Position numbers and translations under genes: made by a program. From Nereocystis luetkeana (taxonomy: Eukaryota; Sar; Phaeophyceae; Laminariales; Laminariaceae), in contig JARUPZ010000030.1 in NCBI GenBank assembly GCA_031213475.1, positions 2,787,371 through 2,851,370 on the forward strand: DNA of 64,000 nucleotides. The letters run 5' to 3'. This document shows, piece after piece, positions 54,596 to 64,000 of this stretch. The notes beneath the pieces were generated by a model. It saw only the letters and a program-made list of their open reading frames with translations. It was not told the origin of the DNA and did not search any database. The first letter of the stretch is position 1. Every line of letters begins with the position of its first letter.

Positions 54596-54965
54596 CCTGG
54601 TATATATGTAGATAACCTTGCTGGGAGTTCAAGTGGGATAATCTACCTCCTTACGCTTTCACTGAGTGTGCTGGAAGCTCTTCGCTTTATCTTTCGATTT
54701 TTCAGTAGACACCCACAGCCCTTCAGCACCACCTGCAACTGTACCCGGAAATGGTGGTCTTGGGTACAGGCATCCCTGCCAGGTAGCAACGCCAAGCCTG
54801 TAGCGCGGGCAGTGGCGTGCAATAGAAGTGCAGGCGCGGGAGGTTATTGCAGTTAGTTGCAGCCTGCGTAGCTGTATCGCACGCCAACCGTAAGGCGACG
54901 TGCCATAGCTAGCAAGAAACGCCACTTGGACCTGGAGCTCAGTGTCTTGTTTAGCAGTCACGCTC
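54000..54965. other. No gene seen; TA microsatellite
   Basis: TA run at about 54570-54593 followed by TACCTGGTATATATG. No recognised reading frame. Confidence 0.45.
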
Positions 54966-54967
54966 CC

Positions 54968-55178
54968 GCAGTATTTCTTAGGGCGACGTTTCCTGTTTGT
55001 ATTGCCCATTGTTCGTCGGTTTTCATCAAATGTTGCTTACTCACTCTATCGCGCATTCATTCCGCTAATCAATTTTGAGGCAAAAAAACGTTCCTGCGAG
55101 TGCGTCCTCGGTGAAGCTCGAACCCACGAATTTGATCTTGGTAGGCACGCGGATCACCTACGAAGCCACCGGGGACGC
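54968..55178 (-). mobile_element. tRNA-derived SINE-like element, copy S2 (best tRNA-like head)
   Basis: On the minus strand the head starts near 55178: GTCCCCG, then an A-box-like TGGCTTCGTAGG, then GTGGGTTCGAGCTTCAC, which folds as a T-arm (5-bp stem, 7-nt loop), then CGAGGAC, which pairs with GTCCCCG at 6 of 7 positions. The anticodon arm does not pair, so this is not a functional tRNA. A body of about 130 bp follows. Confidence 0.65.
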
Positions 55179-55179
55179 C

Positions 55180-55348
55180 GCCTTGTATTTGTTTTTCACA
55201 TCGACAATGTATAGCAGCGCTCGTTCCCATCACACCATCCGCATAGATATATATATATACATTTGTTTTTTCAACATCACCTTCACTTTCCAGCCTAGCT
55301 CGTAGGAGGTTTTACCCGCAGCGATCATCTGGACAAGCCGTGGTCACC
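55180..55348. other. Spacer between SINE copies
   Basis: TA-rich microsatellite near 55246-55260; otherwise no feature recognised. Confidence 0.4.
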
Positions 55349-55351
55349 GGT

Positions 55352-55590
55352 GTCGTCCCTTTCCCCCCCCGGTACGTGCCTTTTATTTTTTGCCGCGCAC
55401 ATAGGGTTCACCATTCCCACTGCTCGTCGATTTTCATCGAATGTAGCTAACTCACGCTCTCGCGCTTTCCGCTAATCCTTTTTTTAAAGCAAGAAAAAGT
55501 CGCTACGAGCATGCACTCGGTGAGACTTGAACCCACGAAATTGATCTTGATAGGCACGCCGACCACCTACCAAGCCACCGGGGACGCCAC
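55352..55590 (-). mobile_element. tRNA-derived SINE-like element, copy S3
   Basis: The minus strand begins GGCGTCCCCGGTGGCTTGGT, with A-box TGGCTTGGTAGG and B-box GGTTCAAGTCT each one mismatch from consensus. The T-arm GTGGG-TTCAAGT-CTCAC is intact. The body continues to CCCCCGGTACGTGCC as in S1. Confidence 0.65.
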
Positions 55591-55594
55591 ATAC

Positions 55595-56160
55595 ATATCA
55601 AAAAGGGAATCCACGTTTCAACGAACTCAGACGTTGATGTCACCAAGCAGACCTGAGTATTTGACGACACTACTTGTGGACTACTAACGAGGCCTTCTAC
55701 GATAATAGAGCTACACCAATTTTTTTCTGGGGCTCTTTACTTAATAAGCTGCCAAACCTCACCCGAAAACTGACTTCATCAACATTATTAAGATCGAATC
55801 CCGATGAACAGTCCCATGGCCCAAGTATACAAATACGTCATTTTTCGAAACAAGATTGGTATGCCGACGTTTCGTGTAAATGAGCCCCGTCATTCAGAAA
55901 GCATTTTAGCGGGAATGTGCTACCTCTCTCTATCGTAGAACGCGCCTACCAACAAATAAATCGGTAAATCCCTTGCGGAATCTCTGCTCCAAAAACAAGT
56001 TCCCCAAAAATTTCGAAGGATAAAACGTCAAACGACAATGCGTTGTCCAGACTGAAAATATTACACCAGGTGTGGGTACTGCAGTATATGGTAGGTAGTA
56101 GAAGTGTGTTGTTTGCCCACTTTGAGCACATTATCAACCGACTCAAACAAGGCAAACTCT
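55595..56160. other. No gene seen
   Basis: Short frames only (for example 55674-55883 plus) without recognised motifs. Confidence 0.4.
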
Positions 56161-56163
56161 CAT

Positions 56164-56389
56164 TTCGTGTGCCCGAAGACGGAAAATAAATAATTACCTC
56201 TATTTCCAGTACGAAAAAATTAAATTGAAACCGAGGTCAATTTATTTAATAGTTTTGGTCATCAGATAGATAGCATTTCCAACCAACCCGGAAAAAAAAT
56301 AATTACAGCTTTCCTCGATGGTTTTGATATTTGAAACGATTTCGTGTGCCCGAAGACGGAAAATAAATAATTACCTCTATTTCCAGAAC
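56164..56389 (-). repeat. Dispersed repeat R1, copy 2, bracketed by 50-bp direct repeats
   Basis: TTTCGTGTGCCCGAAGACGG followed by AAAATAAATAATTACCTCTA occurs at 56164-56213 and again at 56340-56389. Between them lies R1 (56238-56336) in inverse orientation relative to copy 1 at 155-258. Confidence 0.7.
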
Positions 56390-56397
56390 GAAATAAT

Positions 56398-56424
56398 GAT
56401 TTACTATGGCCCCCCATAAATAAC
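56398..56424 (-). mobile_element. Family A MITE end fragment, copy A7
   Basis: TTTACTATGGCCCCCCATAA resembles the family A terminus with one change in CCCGTAA. The other end is missing. Confidence 0.45.
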
Positions 56425-56895
56425 TATGGTTCATCTGCCGTTGCTCTCTCGGGTCTACTTCAAGGTGTTCGTTGCCTGACGTATCGTATGTCCGTGCAAG
56501 TAAGTGCAGCGACAACACAAAAAAGTTTGTACATAATAAGAGAACCTGTAACATAATCGGTGCGTTAATACACCTATTATACAGCATCCGTACATACCAG
56601 GTACTTTTTTTCTCGTACAATACGATACAGCGTGATACGATAATAATGGCAAAATACAATGTTATCCACAACGAACAGCAGTAAAAAATAGTAAATACAA
56701 TGTGCTAAACCAAACAATATTATTAGGAAAACACAAACGATACGCCAACCAAAGTTTTAAACTCAGTAAGAGCTGCCCGAGAGTTGAAGAGGGCTATATA
56801 CTAGGGAAGAGGGCTATATACATGTATGCTGAACCACTAAGCTGGCATATGTTACACGACTTACATCTGTATCTACTGTACAGTAAGCCTAAGCT
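56425..56895. other. No gene seen
   Basis: A/T-rich spacer with no recognised feature apart from a TACCAGGTA motif near 56597. Confidence 0.4.
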
Positions 56896-56898
56896 GTG

Positions 56899-56991
56899 GC
56901 CTTTTAGAACCGCAGTCCCGTTTTGGGGACAAATTACTTGAAGTTTGGATGCTATGTCCCCAAAACGGGACTGCGGTTCTAAAAGGGTTAA
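56899..56991. mobile_element. Family D MITE, copy D2
   Basis: CCTTTTAGAACCGCAGTCCC at the left and GACTGCGGTTCTAAAAGGG at the right form long inverted repeats; TTAA follows the right end (56988-56991). The interior differs from D1. Confidence 0.8.
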
Positions 56992-56999
56992 GACATGCG

Positions 57000-57635
57000 C
57001 TCGAATATTGCCTTGGAGCCCTTCAACGGGGTCTTGTCTTAGACGCTGTTTCATCCCTTACGGGTCTTGCTTTTTGTAGCGGAACGTCCCTGCTCTCGAA
57101 GAGGGGCGATAGGCATCTTTCGCGCACCAATAGAACGCCGTTAGATGGACTATTATTACGGACTCTATAAAAACGCGGTCGGATCCGCGGCGGCTAAGTT
57201 ACTTAAATTAAATGAAGAACGCCTTAGAAACCATTCCTCAGAAACGGCTCAAGTACTGGAACCCGAGAGGAGTGACAGGGGAATGGAACGGACGGAGGAA
57301 CTGTATGCTAGAAAGGCAGCTTCTTCTGTTGTTTAGGAGACTTCTTCTGGTTGTTGTGTTGTGTCTGCCCTCATCCATGAGAGAGACGGAAGGAGCGGTT
57401 GACAGTAATTTGATACCAGGGGTACCTGGTATTTAATGCCCTGCTCTCCTTCGATTATCCCGCTATCATAGACGCGTAAAGGCACACATACATAATAGGC
57501 CGAGGAACTTTCCTTGAAAGGTTGTCTACCCACTTTCTCATCGGTTATGACCATTGTACAGCAAGGGAAACTACAGAGCCCCAGGAATACTCTTCGGATG
57601 TCACAGGGCTCTGATACTATGGCTATCCCCCTCAT
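57000..57635. other. No recognised gene
   Basis: Plus frames at 57145-57436 show no domain. ACCAGGGGTACCTGGTA near 57414 is another instance of the recurrent motif. Confidence 0.4.
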
Positions 57636-57639
57636 GACC

Positions 57640-58029
57640 ATTTTGTGTGTCTCTGTTGTTCACAATGAACCATTCTCTCTACCCGCGTCGACATCCAGCG
57701 CAACCAGTCGTCAGTGTCCTTGCCGATTCTTCGGTCCTCGAGAGCTACGAGTACAGGTTATATGTGTACAAAACTACGTGACATAGATACTACATTCTTA
57801 CGCAGTAAGCAGAGTAGACAACGGAATGCCATGTTCCTCACACGGGATACGACAGGCCCGACATACACGTTCTTCCATGAAATATAGATAACAAAAAACA
57901 ATAAAAATGAAAGCAAAAAATCGGAGAGAAAAAAAAAACGGAAAAATTAATGAAAAATCTGTCGGGCCCCCCCTCAGGACATGTGGCAGACACTTCACTT
58001 AAAAAGAACGAGCTAAAGAAGCAGCACCA
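57640..58029 (-). mobile_element. LINE 3'-end fragment J, diverged
   Basis: Minus-strand LINE 3' UTR with TTCACAATGAACCATTCT, CGACATCCAGCGCAACCAGT and GAACGAGCTAAAGAAG. Divergence from the intact copy is high. Its truncated 5' edge abuts fragment K. Confidence 0.75.
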
Positions 58030-58254
58030 CTACATTCTACACGGTGTTTTTCTTCATTTTTTTTTTTGCCTGCTTGTTTTTTTCAAGTGTTTGCTACCAC
58101 ATCTCCTGCGGGGGGGGGCACGACAGTTTGCTTCCTTTTTTTTCTTTTTTTTTGTTTTCTTTGGTTCTTTTTTTTCGATTTGTCTTCTTGGTGTTTTGTT
58201 TGTTTCGTTTCTCTATTTCATAGAATGTGTATGTCGTGCCTGTCGTATCTATTA
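58030..58254 (+). mobile_element. LINE 3'-UTR fragment K
   Basis: Plus-strand LINE UTR from about TTTTTTCAAGTGTTTGCTAC to GTCGTATCTATTA, the same end point as fragment H. With J it forms a head-to-head inverted pair. Confidence 0.75.
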
Positions 58255-58259
58255 GTGGT

Positions 58260-59560
58260 ATTGATTGATAGCTGCGTACGAGCAGGCACGAGGCACACTT
58301 TTCCAGATCGCCAAAAAATATCGAATGAAGTGGAAGCAACCGCGCATTGAGTGCCGGTAAAATAGTTGCACACCTGGTAGGCCTGGTATTGCCTGTAGCA
58401 TGTACACGTGGCTAGTACCTGGTACTACTACATGTATGTACACAGCAGTAGTAGTAGTACATGTGCACCCTTACACTCTCCACGATCATGGCGGGATACT
58501 GCGGCAAAATATTTCAAACTCTTCACACGCCTCACACGATCCCCTCGTACTACAATAAATACTACACTCTACTATTAATACAATAAATAGCAGTATTATT
58601 ATAGAAGTGCTATTATTATTAATTATTGTTGGAAGCTCATGTGTCATAAGTCGGGCGATCTAGGTATCTCTATGGTACCTGGAGACAACACCGTCGTACT
58701 GGTAGTAAGTAGTAGAGGCGCGAAGGTTTGGGTGGGAGACGGGGTAAACAAAACTTTGACTTTGTCGGTCCAGTCCGTGCGGAGAAATATTGAGCCCTTC
58801 ATCCAGAAGAAGAGGTGAACGTTTCAGTTGCGTGAAGGTTCACTGATGTAGACGCAAGTCTTCTTCCCCAAACCTCAAAACTACTGCTGTGTCGGACACC
58901 CCCTCGCCCAGTCCGCAGCAGTGCACACACATACATGCTGCACCTATGCTCCAGCCCCAGCTACCTGCACACTGGACGCAGAGCAAGTTTCACTCTCGTA
59001 ATTTCCACACGTCGTCGAAGTGGACAAAGAAAATCGGCCTGGGGGCGCTGGAGCATTGCTCCGTCACTTTGTCTACATTATTCCATACCTGGTATATATA
59101 AACTACCAGGTGGTACTCGTTATGTAGGACTCACACCTACCTACCAGGTATACTGCAGTGGGGGCAACACGCACGTGCTTGCCTCTTCCACGCCTTCTCA
59201 CCACATACATGCATGATGAATTCGATGTAGCGGCAGCAAGCAGCTCTCAGCAGTAGTAGGAGTAGTAGTCTGAGTCACAGTCTGGAGAAGTCTTGTTTGT
59301 AGTGCCTGCCGGTACGACGATGGTGTGTGTGTGATGGCCTCGGGTGCCGACGACGCGCACAGCGCTTGAGTGCACGCAGGTTTGTGTCGGAGGTACGAGA
59401 AAGAACCTCCCCGGTTGAATGTCAATGGGTGTGGGGGAAGGGGAGAGGGAAACGCCAATGTTATATCCGGGGTATATATGTGAGGAGGAGAAACGCGCGG
59501 AACGACCTCCACGCGCCGGCTGCTCTACAGCGTTGGAAAAACTATCGCACACGACAACTA
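58260..59560. other. No recognised gene
   Basis: 1.3 kb rich in GTA/TAC words and short hairpins (for example around 58405-58460). Frames at 59247-59831 (minus) and 58889-59216 (plus) lack domains. Confidence 0.4.
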
Positions 59561-59561
59561 T

Positions 59562-59760
59562 AGGCTGTTTCCTATGCGGTTCGATTTCGAGCTTCAGATT
59601 TGTGTTTTTCGATCTCGAAAATGAATGACCCTGCTTATTATGCAGTCGAAATATGCAAAATCTGACCGGAAATGTTTCGATTTGAGAATCCGATGACCCA
59701 AGTCGTCGGATTTTGGGCCAAAATCCGACGACCTGGGTCATCAGATTTTGAAATCGAAAA
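59562..59760. mobile_element. Family E element, copy E1, with long internal hairpin
   Basis: The left end AGGCTGTTTCCTATGCGGTT then CGATTTCGAGCTTC matches the complement of the right end of E2 (62213-62256). At 59675-59759 two arms of about 40 nt form a near-perfect palindrome (GACCCAAGTCGTCGGATTTT and its complement). Confidence 0.55.
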
Positions 59761-59764
59761 ATGG

Positions 59765-60035
59765 CATGCTCTCTAAATACTAGTAATTGGTGGTAATGAG
59801 GCGCGACCTCGGTAATACCTGCAGTAGTCATATCTGCGATGCATCATGCTGGGCGCATACGAATTATTTTGTACCAGGTATTGTGCTGAACGAACGAACA
59901 CGAAGGAATATCTACCACGTACGGACTACTCAGTACTGTACTACTGTACGCCGTCGTGGGTGCATCTCAATAATTTTCGTAAATGTTCTAGGCCTCTCCT
60001 GGCTCTTGATATATATGAAGAAGTACTGGATTTGG
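59765..60035. other. No gene seen
   Basis: Short spacer with a TACCAGGTA motif near 59873. Confidence 0.4.
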
Positions 60036-60039
60036 TCCT

Positions 60040-60900
60040 GTGTATCCTGGTTTCCACCTCGAAATCCGGCATAATAATTTGAAGACGAAATCTGCACTGC
60101 TGTACCACGGAACTTGTATATATCTGAGGAATCGGCACGGACACTGCTGTGGTGCTGGATGTCGACAGGTAGAAAGAGTCAAGAACACACAACACTCGAC
60201 ATATTTTGTCCAGCAGAGTGTTTTCTGGTTGAAATTCAGCACAATAAAAATCTGCCTCTCACATGTTTTGTCCAACGGAAAGAGCTTTTTCGCAACAGGT
60301 GCCACCATAACTTTACTTGGGCTGATGTACGACATCTACAGCAGCAGTGCGCCTCCCGCACCATAACAGCAGCAGCAGCAGCAGCAGCAGTAGCAGTAGG
60401 ACACACGAGGCCAGGGTCAGCGTCGCCGTATTCTCGGCTTGTCGGTCTAACCCTTGCACCCTTTGTGCGCGTGCATATACACATACGTACTGTAGTACGT
60501 ACCCTGCACTCGGTATTTTATATGTTTCCTGCTTCCCACCTCGAGAGTCGGCATAATATTTTCGAGACGACAACACGAACATGGCATGCCCAAAAGAGCT
60601 TCTCGTAGCAGGTGCCACAACTACTGCAGCTGTGCAACATCTACATCAGAGCTTCTCCAGCAGCAAAGCAGCAGCAGAGGTAGCAGTAGGATCCACGAAT
60701 CCAGGGTCAGCGTCGCAGTACGCTCGGCTTCTGCCCTTTGTACACTATACTCGATGTTGTGTGTGTGGTTCCTGATTCCACCCTCATAATTTGAAGACGA
60801 AATATCTAAAACCTCTGATATGACATACATGTATCCAACGGAGGTTCTCGTAGCAGGTGCCACCACTACTACTGACTACTGTACAACTACAGCAGATCTT
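60040..60900 (+). repeat. Diverged tandem repeats, 240-310 bp period, with CAG runs
   Basis: GCAGGTGCCACAACTACT-type anchors lie at about 60292, 60606 and 60850. CCACCTCGA...GGCATAATA...TTTGAAGACGA anchors lie at about 60053, 60536 and 60778. CCAGGGTCAGCGTCGC is shared by two units. CAG runs occur at 60367-60390 and 60660-60680. Several open frames follow these repeats but differ between units. Confidence 0.6.
60118..60195 (+). mobile_element. LINE 3'-end fragment M
   Basis: GAGGAATCGGCACGGACAC, GTGCTGGATGTCGACAGGTA and AAGAACACACAACAC match the last 75 bp of the LINE. It lies inside the tandem-repeat array. Confidence 0.7.
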
Positions 60901-61096
60901 TTCCTGTTTCTCCGTCCCCTCGTCAGTAGGAGGGTAGCCCTGACAATATCACCTGCAGCACATGGCCCGAACGTTGCTGTGGACAGACAGGCGAAGTCTG
61001 CCTATCTATGACTACTCGTATTAATAGTTGGGTTTCGGTAGCTATTATTACCTGGTACGTAGGTAGAAGAAAGCTAAAAAAACAAAGCCGTCTGTC

Positions 61097-61300
61097 TGCC
61101 TGCTGTGGACAGGCCCAGTGTGCCTGCTGTTGAGTGCTGCGGACAGGCTCAATCTTCCTGCTGTGGATAGGCCCAGTCTGCCTGCTGTGGACAGGCCCAG
61201 TCTGCCTGCTGTGGACAAGCATAGTCTGTCTGCTGTGGGCAGGTACAGTGTGCACGCTGTGGACAGGCACAGTCTGCCTGCTGTCTGCTGCTGTTGGCAC
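61097..61300 (+). repeat. 24-bp minisatellite
   Basis: CCTGCTGTGGACAGGCCCAG and variants repeat about eight times at a 24-bp period, best between 61150 and 61260. Because 24 is a multiple of three, frames stay open through it (8-residue repeats), but no protein is proposed. Confidence 0.85.
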
Positions 61301-61309
61301 AGACAGGCA

Positions 61310-62160
61310 CAAAAACCGTTATGATTTAATTTTTGTATTTTGAACACGGCCCAGCACAGACGTGCCTACACACGTTGCCGCACCTAGCTCGACGAACTGT
61401 GAACGATTTTCCACCCCACCAGGACGAGAAAGTGTCTTGCGTGTGTGTGCGTGCACAGAGCCCGCCGGGACTGGATTTCGTGGCGTGTGCGTCGAGCGCG
61501 GTGGTGAAAGGTGGACCAAAAAAATGTTGAATCCACACACCAACTGACACACACACACAGAAAAAATCAAAACAGGCACCCTACCCTCGTACCCGAGCCG
61601 TTATGAAGAGGCTTTTTTTTCCTTGGTTAAAAACCAACTAAAAAAAGGCTCGCTTCGCTCGCTCGCCTCATTACAAGATGTTATCCATGACAGCAAACAG
61701 CAGCAGAACGATCGATGAGTTGGAAGGTGACACAGCTGTATAGCGGCGCTGTATAGCGGCGTCGCTTCGCGCCTGACGCTCGGGCGGCGGGCGGCGCGAC
61801 CCTCCGTGGCCAGACGTCAGTCGCCTGGCGCGGGCTCGGGCCTAGAGACCAAGATAAGCGCACTCGGCAGGCACCTCTCCGTGGATACGTACGAGTACTT
61901 GTACGTAGACTGCTGTCCAGCAGAGCAGCAGCAGCAGTCAGTCACAACATGGAACCCAAAATACCAAAACAGATGGCTCTAGCGCACTCGCCACGTCTTT
62001 TCGCCGCCAGACCAGAGATGGTCAGCCTTGGCTCGGACGCTTGGGTCCTACGCGCAGTGCAGCGCGCCCAGCGCGTCTCTTGGCGGCGCCAAACCCCAAA
62101 ACAGCAGTTGGTCTCGGCGTTTGCTCAAATCTCTACACACAATAGATCTGATTTTTTCGC
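61310..62160. other. No recognised gene
   Basis: A plus frame at 61949-62164 contains EMVSLGSDAWVLRAVQRAQR, faintly like a retroelement pol segment, but is too short to assign. Small hairpins lie at 61648-61668 and near 61770. Confidence 0.35.
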
Positions 62161-62165
62161 ATAGG

Positions 62166-62257
62166 AAGGCTGTTTCGATTTGCCAACTTCACATCTGAAA
62201 ATGTGATCGGGCCAAAATCGGAAGCTCAAAAATCGAACCGCATAGGAAACGGCCTTA
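62166..62257. mobile_element. Family E element, copy E2
   Basis: AAGGCTGTTTCGATTT at the left and AAATCGAACCGCATAGGAAA then CGGCCTT at the right form imperfect inverted ends. About 91 bp, no coding capacity. Confidence 0.5.
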
Positions 62258-62259
62258 AT

Positions 62260-64000
62260 GTTAAATACTACTGCTGTTACGGTACTGCTGTACACAGCTG
62301 CAAGATACTTGTAGGCGCAATTGAGGTCAGGTGTGTGAGCAACTTTTTGCCGTCGGAGAAACTCCTACGACCACGAATTTCTTGTTCAATTCATAACTAC
62401 AACGAGGACCTCCCAAATTGCTAAACCTACTCACTACAACTGTTCATCTCCTTACGCATGACGCATTTATTTGACTGTCGGCTGTTCACGCTTCAACAAT
62501 GTTCTCAGAATAATACAGCAGTTCTATGACAGGATTGGCCAAACGCTGATAGAACGACTTACTTTTTAGATTTAAATCCCTCGAGTAGTAAATCCCTGAG
62601 CGTGCTCGGTTGGTACATCCCTGGCCCCTCAAAGCTCCAACTTAGAAACCGCCTCCTTTTATTACTTGCCGGACCTTTCCAACGGTTCTTTGTTTTCTCC
62701 ATTTCTCTTGGCACTCTCGGTCCTTTCTTCCTTCTTTCTTTTTTCATTTCATGTGCGTGCGTGTACTCCGAGCACGGCACGGTGGGAGAGCCCGGCGCCG
62801 TCGCGGGTGTCAGCGGGTGCTGACGGGTAGAGGGGGGGTTGCAAGGAGCGCAGTCACCGCTTTCGTGACTAGGCGTCGCGTGTGCCTCGAAACACGAGGG
62901 CTGCATGAACGGGCTCTGTCTGACCTCAATTTGTGATTTTGGATATAGAGTATGTACGAGATATAAGGGTCGTTCGAAATCGCAAGATGAAATTCAAGCG
63001 GTGCTTATTTTAGCAACCACGCTTAATGAAAGAGGGAACTCCCAGTCTGCTGCTCATTTTTTTTCTTCTTTGACCGGTGTAAAAGGTGTTCCAATCAGGC
63101 AGAAAATTATTTCAGGAGAGGGACGGAGATTTTTGTTTCTTCCCGAATTTTTCAGTTTCATTGTACATTGTTTTTGCGGTGCTGCGGTGCCGCTGTGCCG
63201 TGCTGTGTTTTCTCATTTTTCGTACATACAGCATATCACAAGAATAAATTGCTGTAGGTACCCTACCTTGGGTATGTGCGTACGTGCGGCAACTGTCCGC
63301 GATGCGAAGCGTATGTGGTATGTGGCGTCCGAGCTGTTTTCTTCTGAAGCATGGCGGCGGGACTCTTGGCAGTATCAAGTCGGCAGTTTGCAACTATTAA
63401 ATACGATCACAATAAAAAACTATGTTCAGTCATGGACCTCTGTCCGCTTCGCATAGTAATTTGATGTGCTTTTTCCTTCCGGAGCGAGGGTAGCGGGCGG
63501 CCTAGGCCGCCCGCGGAGCTAAGCGCCTTGTAGCTCACACCCTGGTAATTGACACGAACGAGCGCACATTATTAATATTGATATCACGGTATAGAAGGCA
63601 AAACCGGTGCATGCAAGGCAAAAAGATGGGATGGATTCGGCGACAGGTCATTGTGCTTATCGTTCTTCACTGCCAACTGCATTGTTAATAGATACTCGTA
63701 CGGTTGTCTTGTACTTGGTACTCGGTATACATCGGATAAGAAGCGGACAAAACGGGTCGGCAGTTAAGGCTCATAAACTTGCTACGCGGCTACGTGACAC
63801 TGCTGTCTGAAAGATATAATGTTCATATTGCTGTATTACACCCTGCAGTGGCAACGACAACAGCAGCAGCAACAACAGAGGCAACCGCAGCAACAGCCTC
63901 TCTCGCATGATGAGACAACCGTACGTGCCTACTGCCACCGTTTTGCTCCTACGATACACCGCGCACTACTGCTGCTGTAAACGAGGTGGAATACTGTAGC
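62260..64000. other. No recognised gene
   Basis: The longest plus frame (62905-63456, 183 codons) starts in low-information sequence and shows no domain, so it is not called. CAG/CAA triplet runs at 63855-63893. The window ends without a recognisable gene boundary. Confidence 0.35.

Noticed and set aside
55080-55178. Functional tRNA gene
   Set aside because: T-arm and acceptor pair in S2 but the anticodon arm does not fold, and diverged copies form a SINE-like family.
61118-61343. Protein with 8-residue repeats
   Set aside because: A direct by-product of the 24-bp minisatellite, open in more than one frame.
61949-62164. Possible retroelement pol fragment
   Set aside because: Only a faint resemblance around SLGSDAWVL; too short to assign.
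62905-63456. 183-codon plus frame
   Set aside because: No domain or compositional signal; could be an exon but nothing supports it.
1-64000. CRISPR array or prokaryotic operon structure
   Set aside because: No regularly spaced identical repeats with unique spacers, no gene clusters; the content is eukaryotic.

Overview
This looks like nuclear DNA of a multicellular stramenopile, most probably a brown alga (Phaeophyceae). The strongest evidence is a 515-codon gene at 11866-13413 built from tandem Cys/His units with the exact spacing C-X4-C-X16-C-X2-H-X12. That is the EsV-1-7 domain, named after an Ectocarpus virus protein and known from the brown-algal developmental regulator IMMEDIATE UPRIGHT. 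Very low gene density, many retroelements and abundant micro- and minisatellites fit the same picture. No operon, rRNA gene, functional tRNA gene or CRISPR array was found.

Layout. 1-4600: an alanine-rich reading frame, a Ty1/Copia relic on the minus strand with gag and RT/RNase H but no integrase, a tRNA-derived SINE-like element and a short palindromic MITE. 4600-11800: no convincing gene; MITEs, SINE-like repeats and several minisatellites. 11866-13413: the EsV-1-7 gene, the best cellular gene in the window. 14700-18750: tandem repeats, pieces of two LTR retrotransposons, a minisatellite beside a telomere-like motif, a duplicated coding-like segment and three MITEs. 19400-24870: a GC-rich, frame-broken DIRS-like (tyrosine-recombinase) retrotransposon with gag-like, RT, RNase H and recombinase parts, followed by a 113-bp tandem duplication. 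25200-30600: tandem repeats, low-complexity DNA and MITEs. 30970-58260: dominated by one LINE family. One copy (about 44772-49555) is full length with an uninterrupted 1246-codon endonuclease/reverse-transcriptase ORF. One old copy is nearly full length, one copy carries a younger LINE nested inside it, and several copies are 3' fragments. 58260-64000: minisatellites, a 280-bp-class tandem repeat and hairpin elements, with no recognised gene.

The retroelement copies help to read the other repeats. LINE copies and a local duplication act as 'empty site' controls for small DNA elements. They show target duplications of TA (family A), about 8 bp (family B) and TTA (family C); a fourth family (D) keeps TTAA next to CCCTTTT ends. 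These suggest mariner-like, hAT-like, PIF/Harbinger-like and piggyBac-like non-autonomous families, although no transposase was found here. All calls come from reading sequence and translations by eye; no database search or expression data were available.
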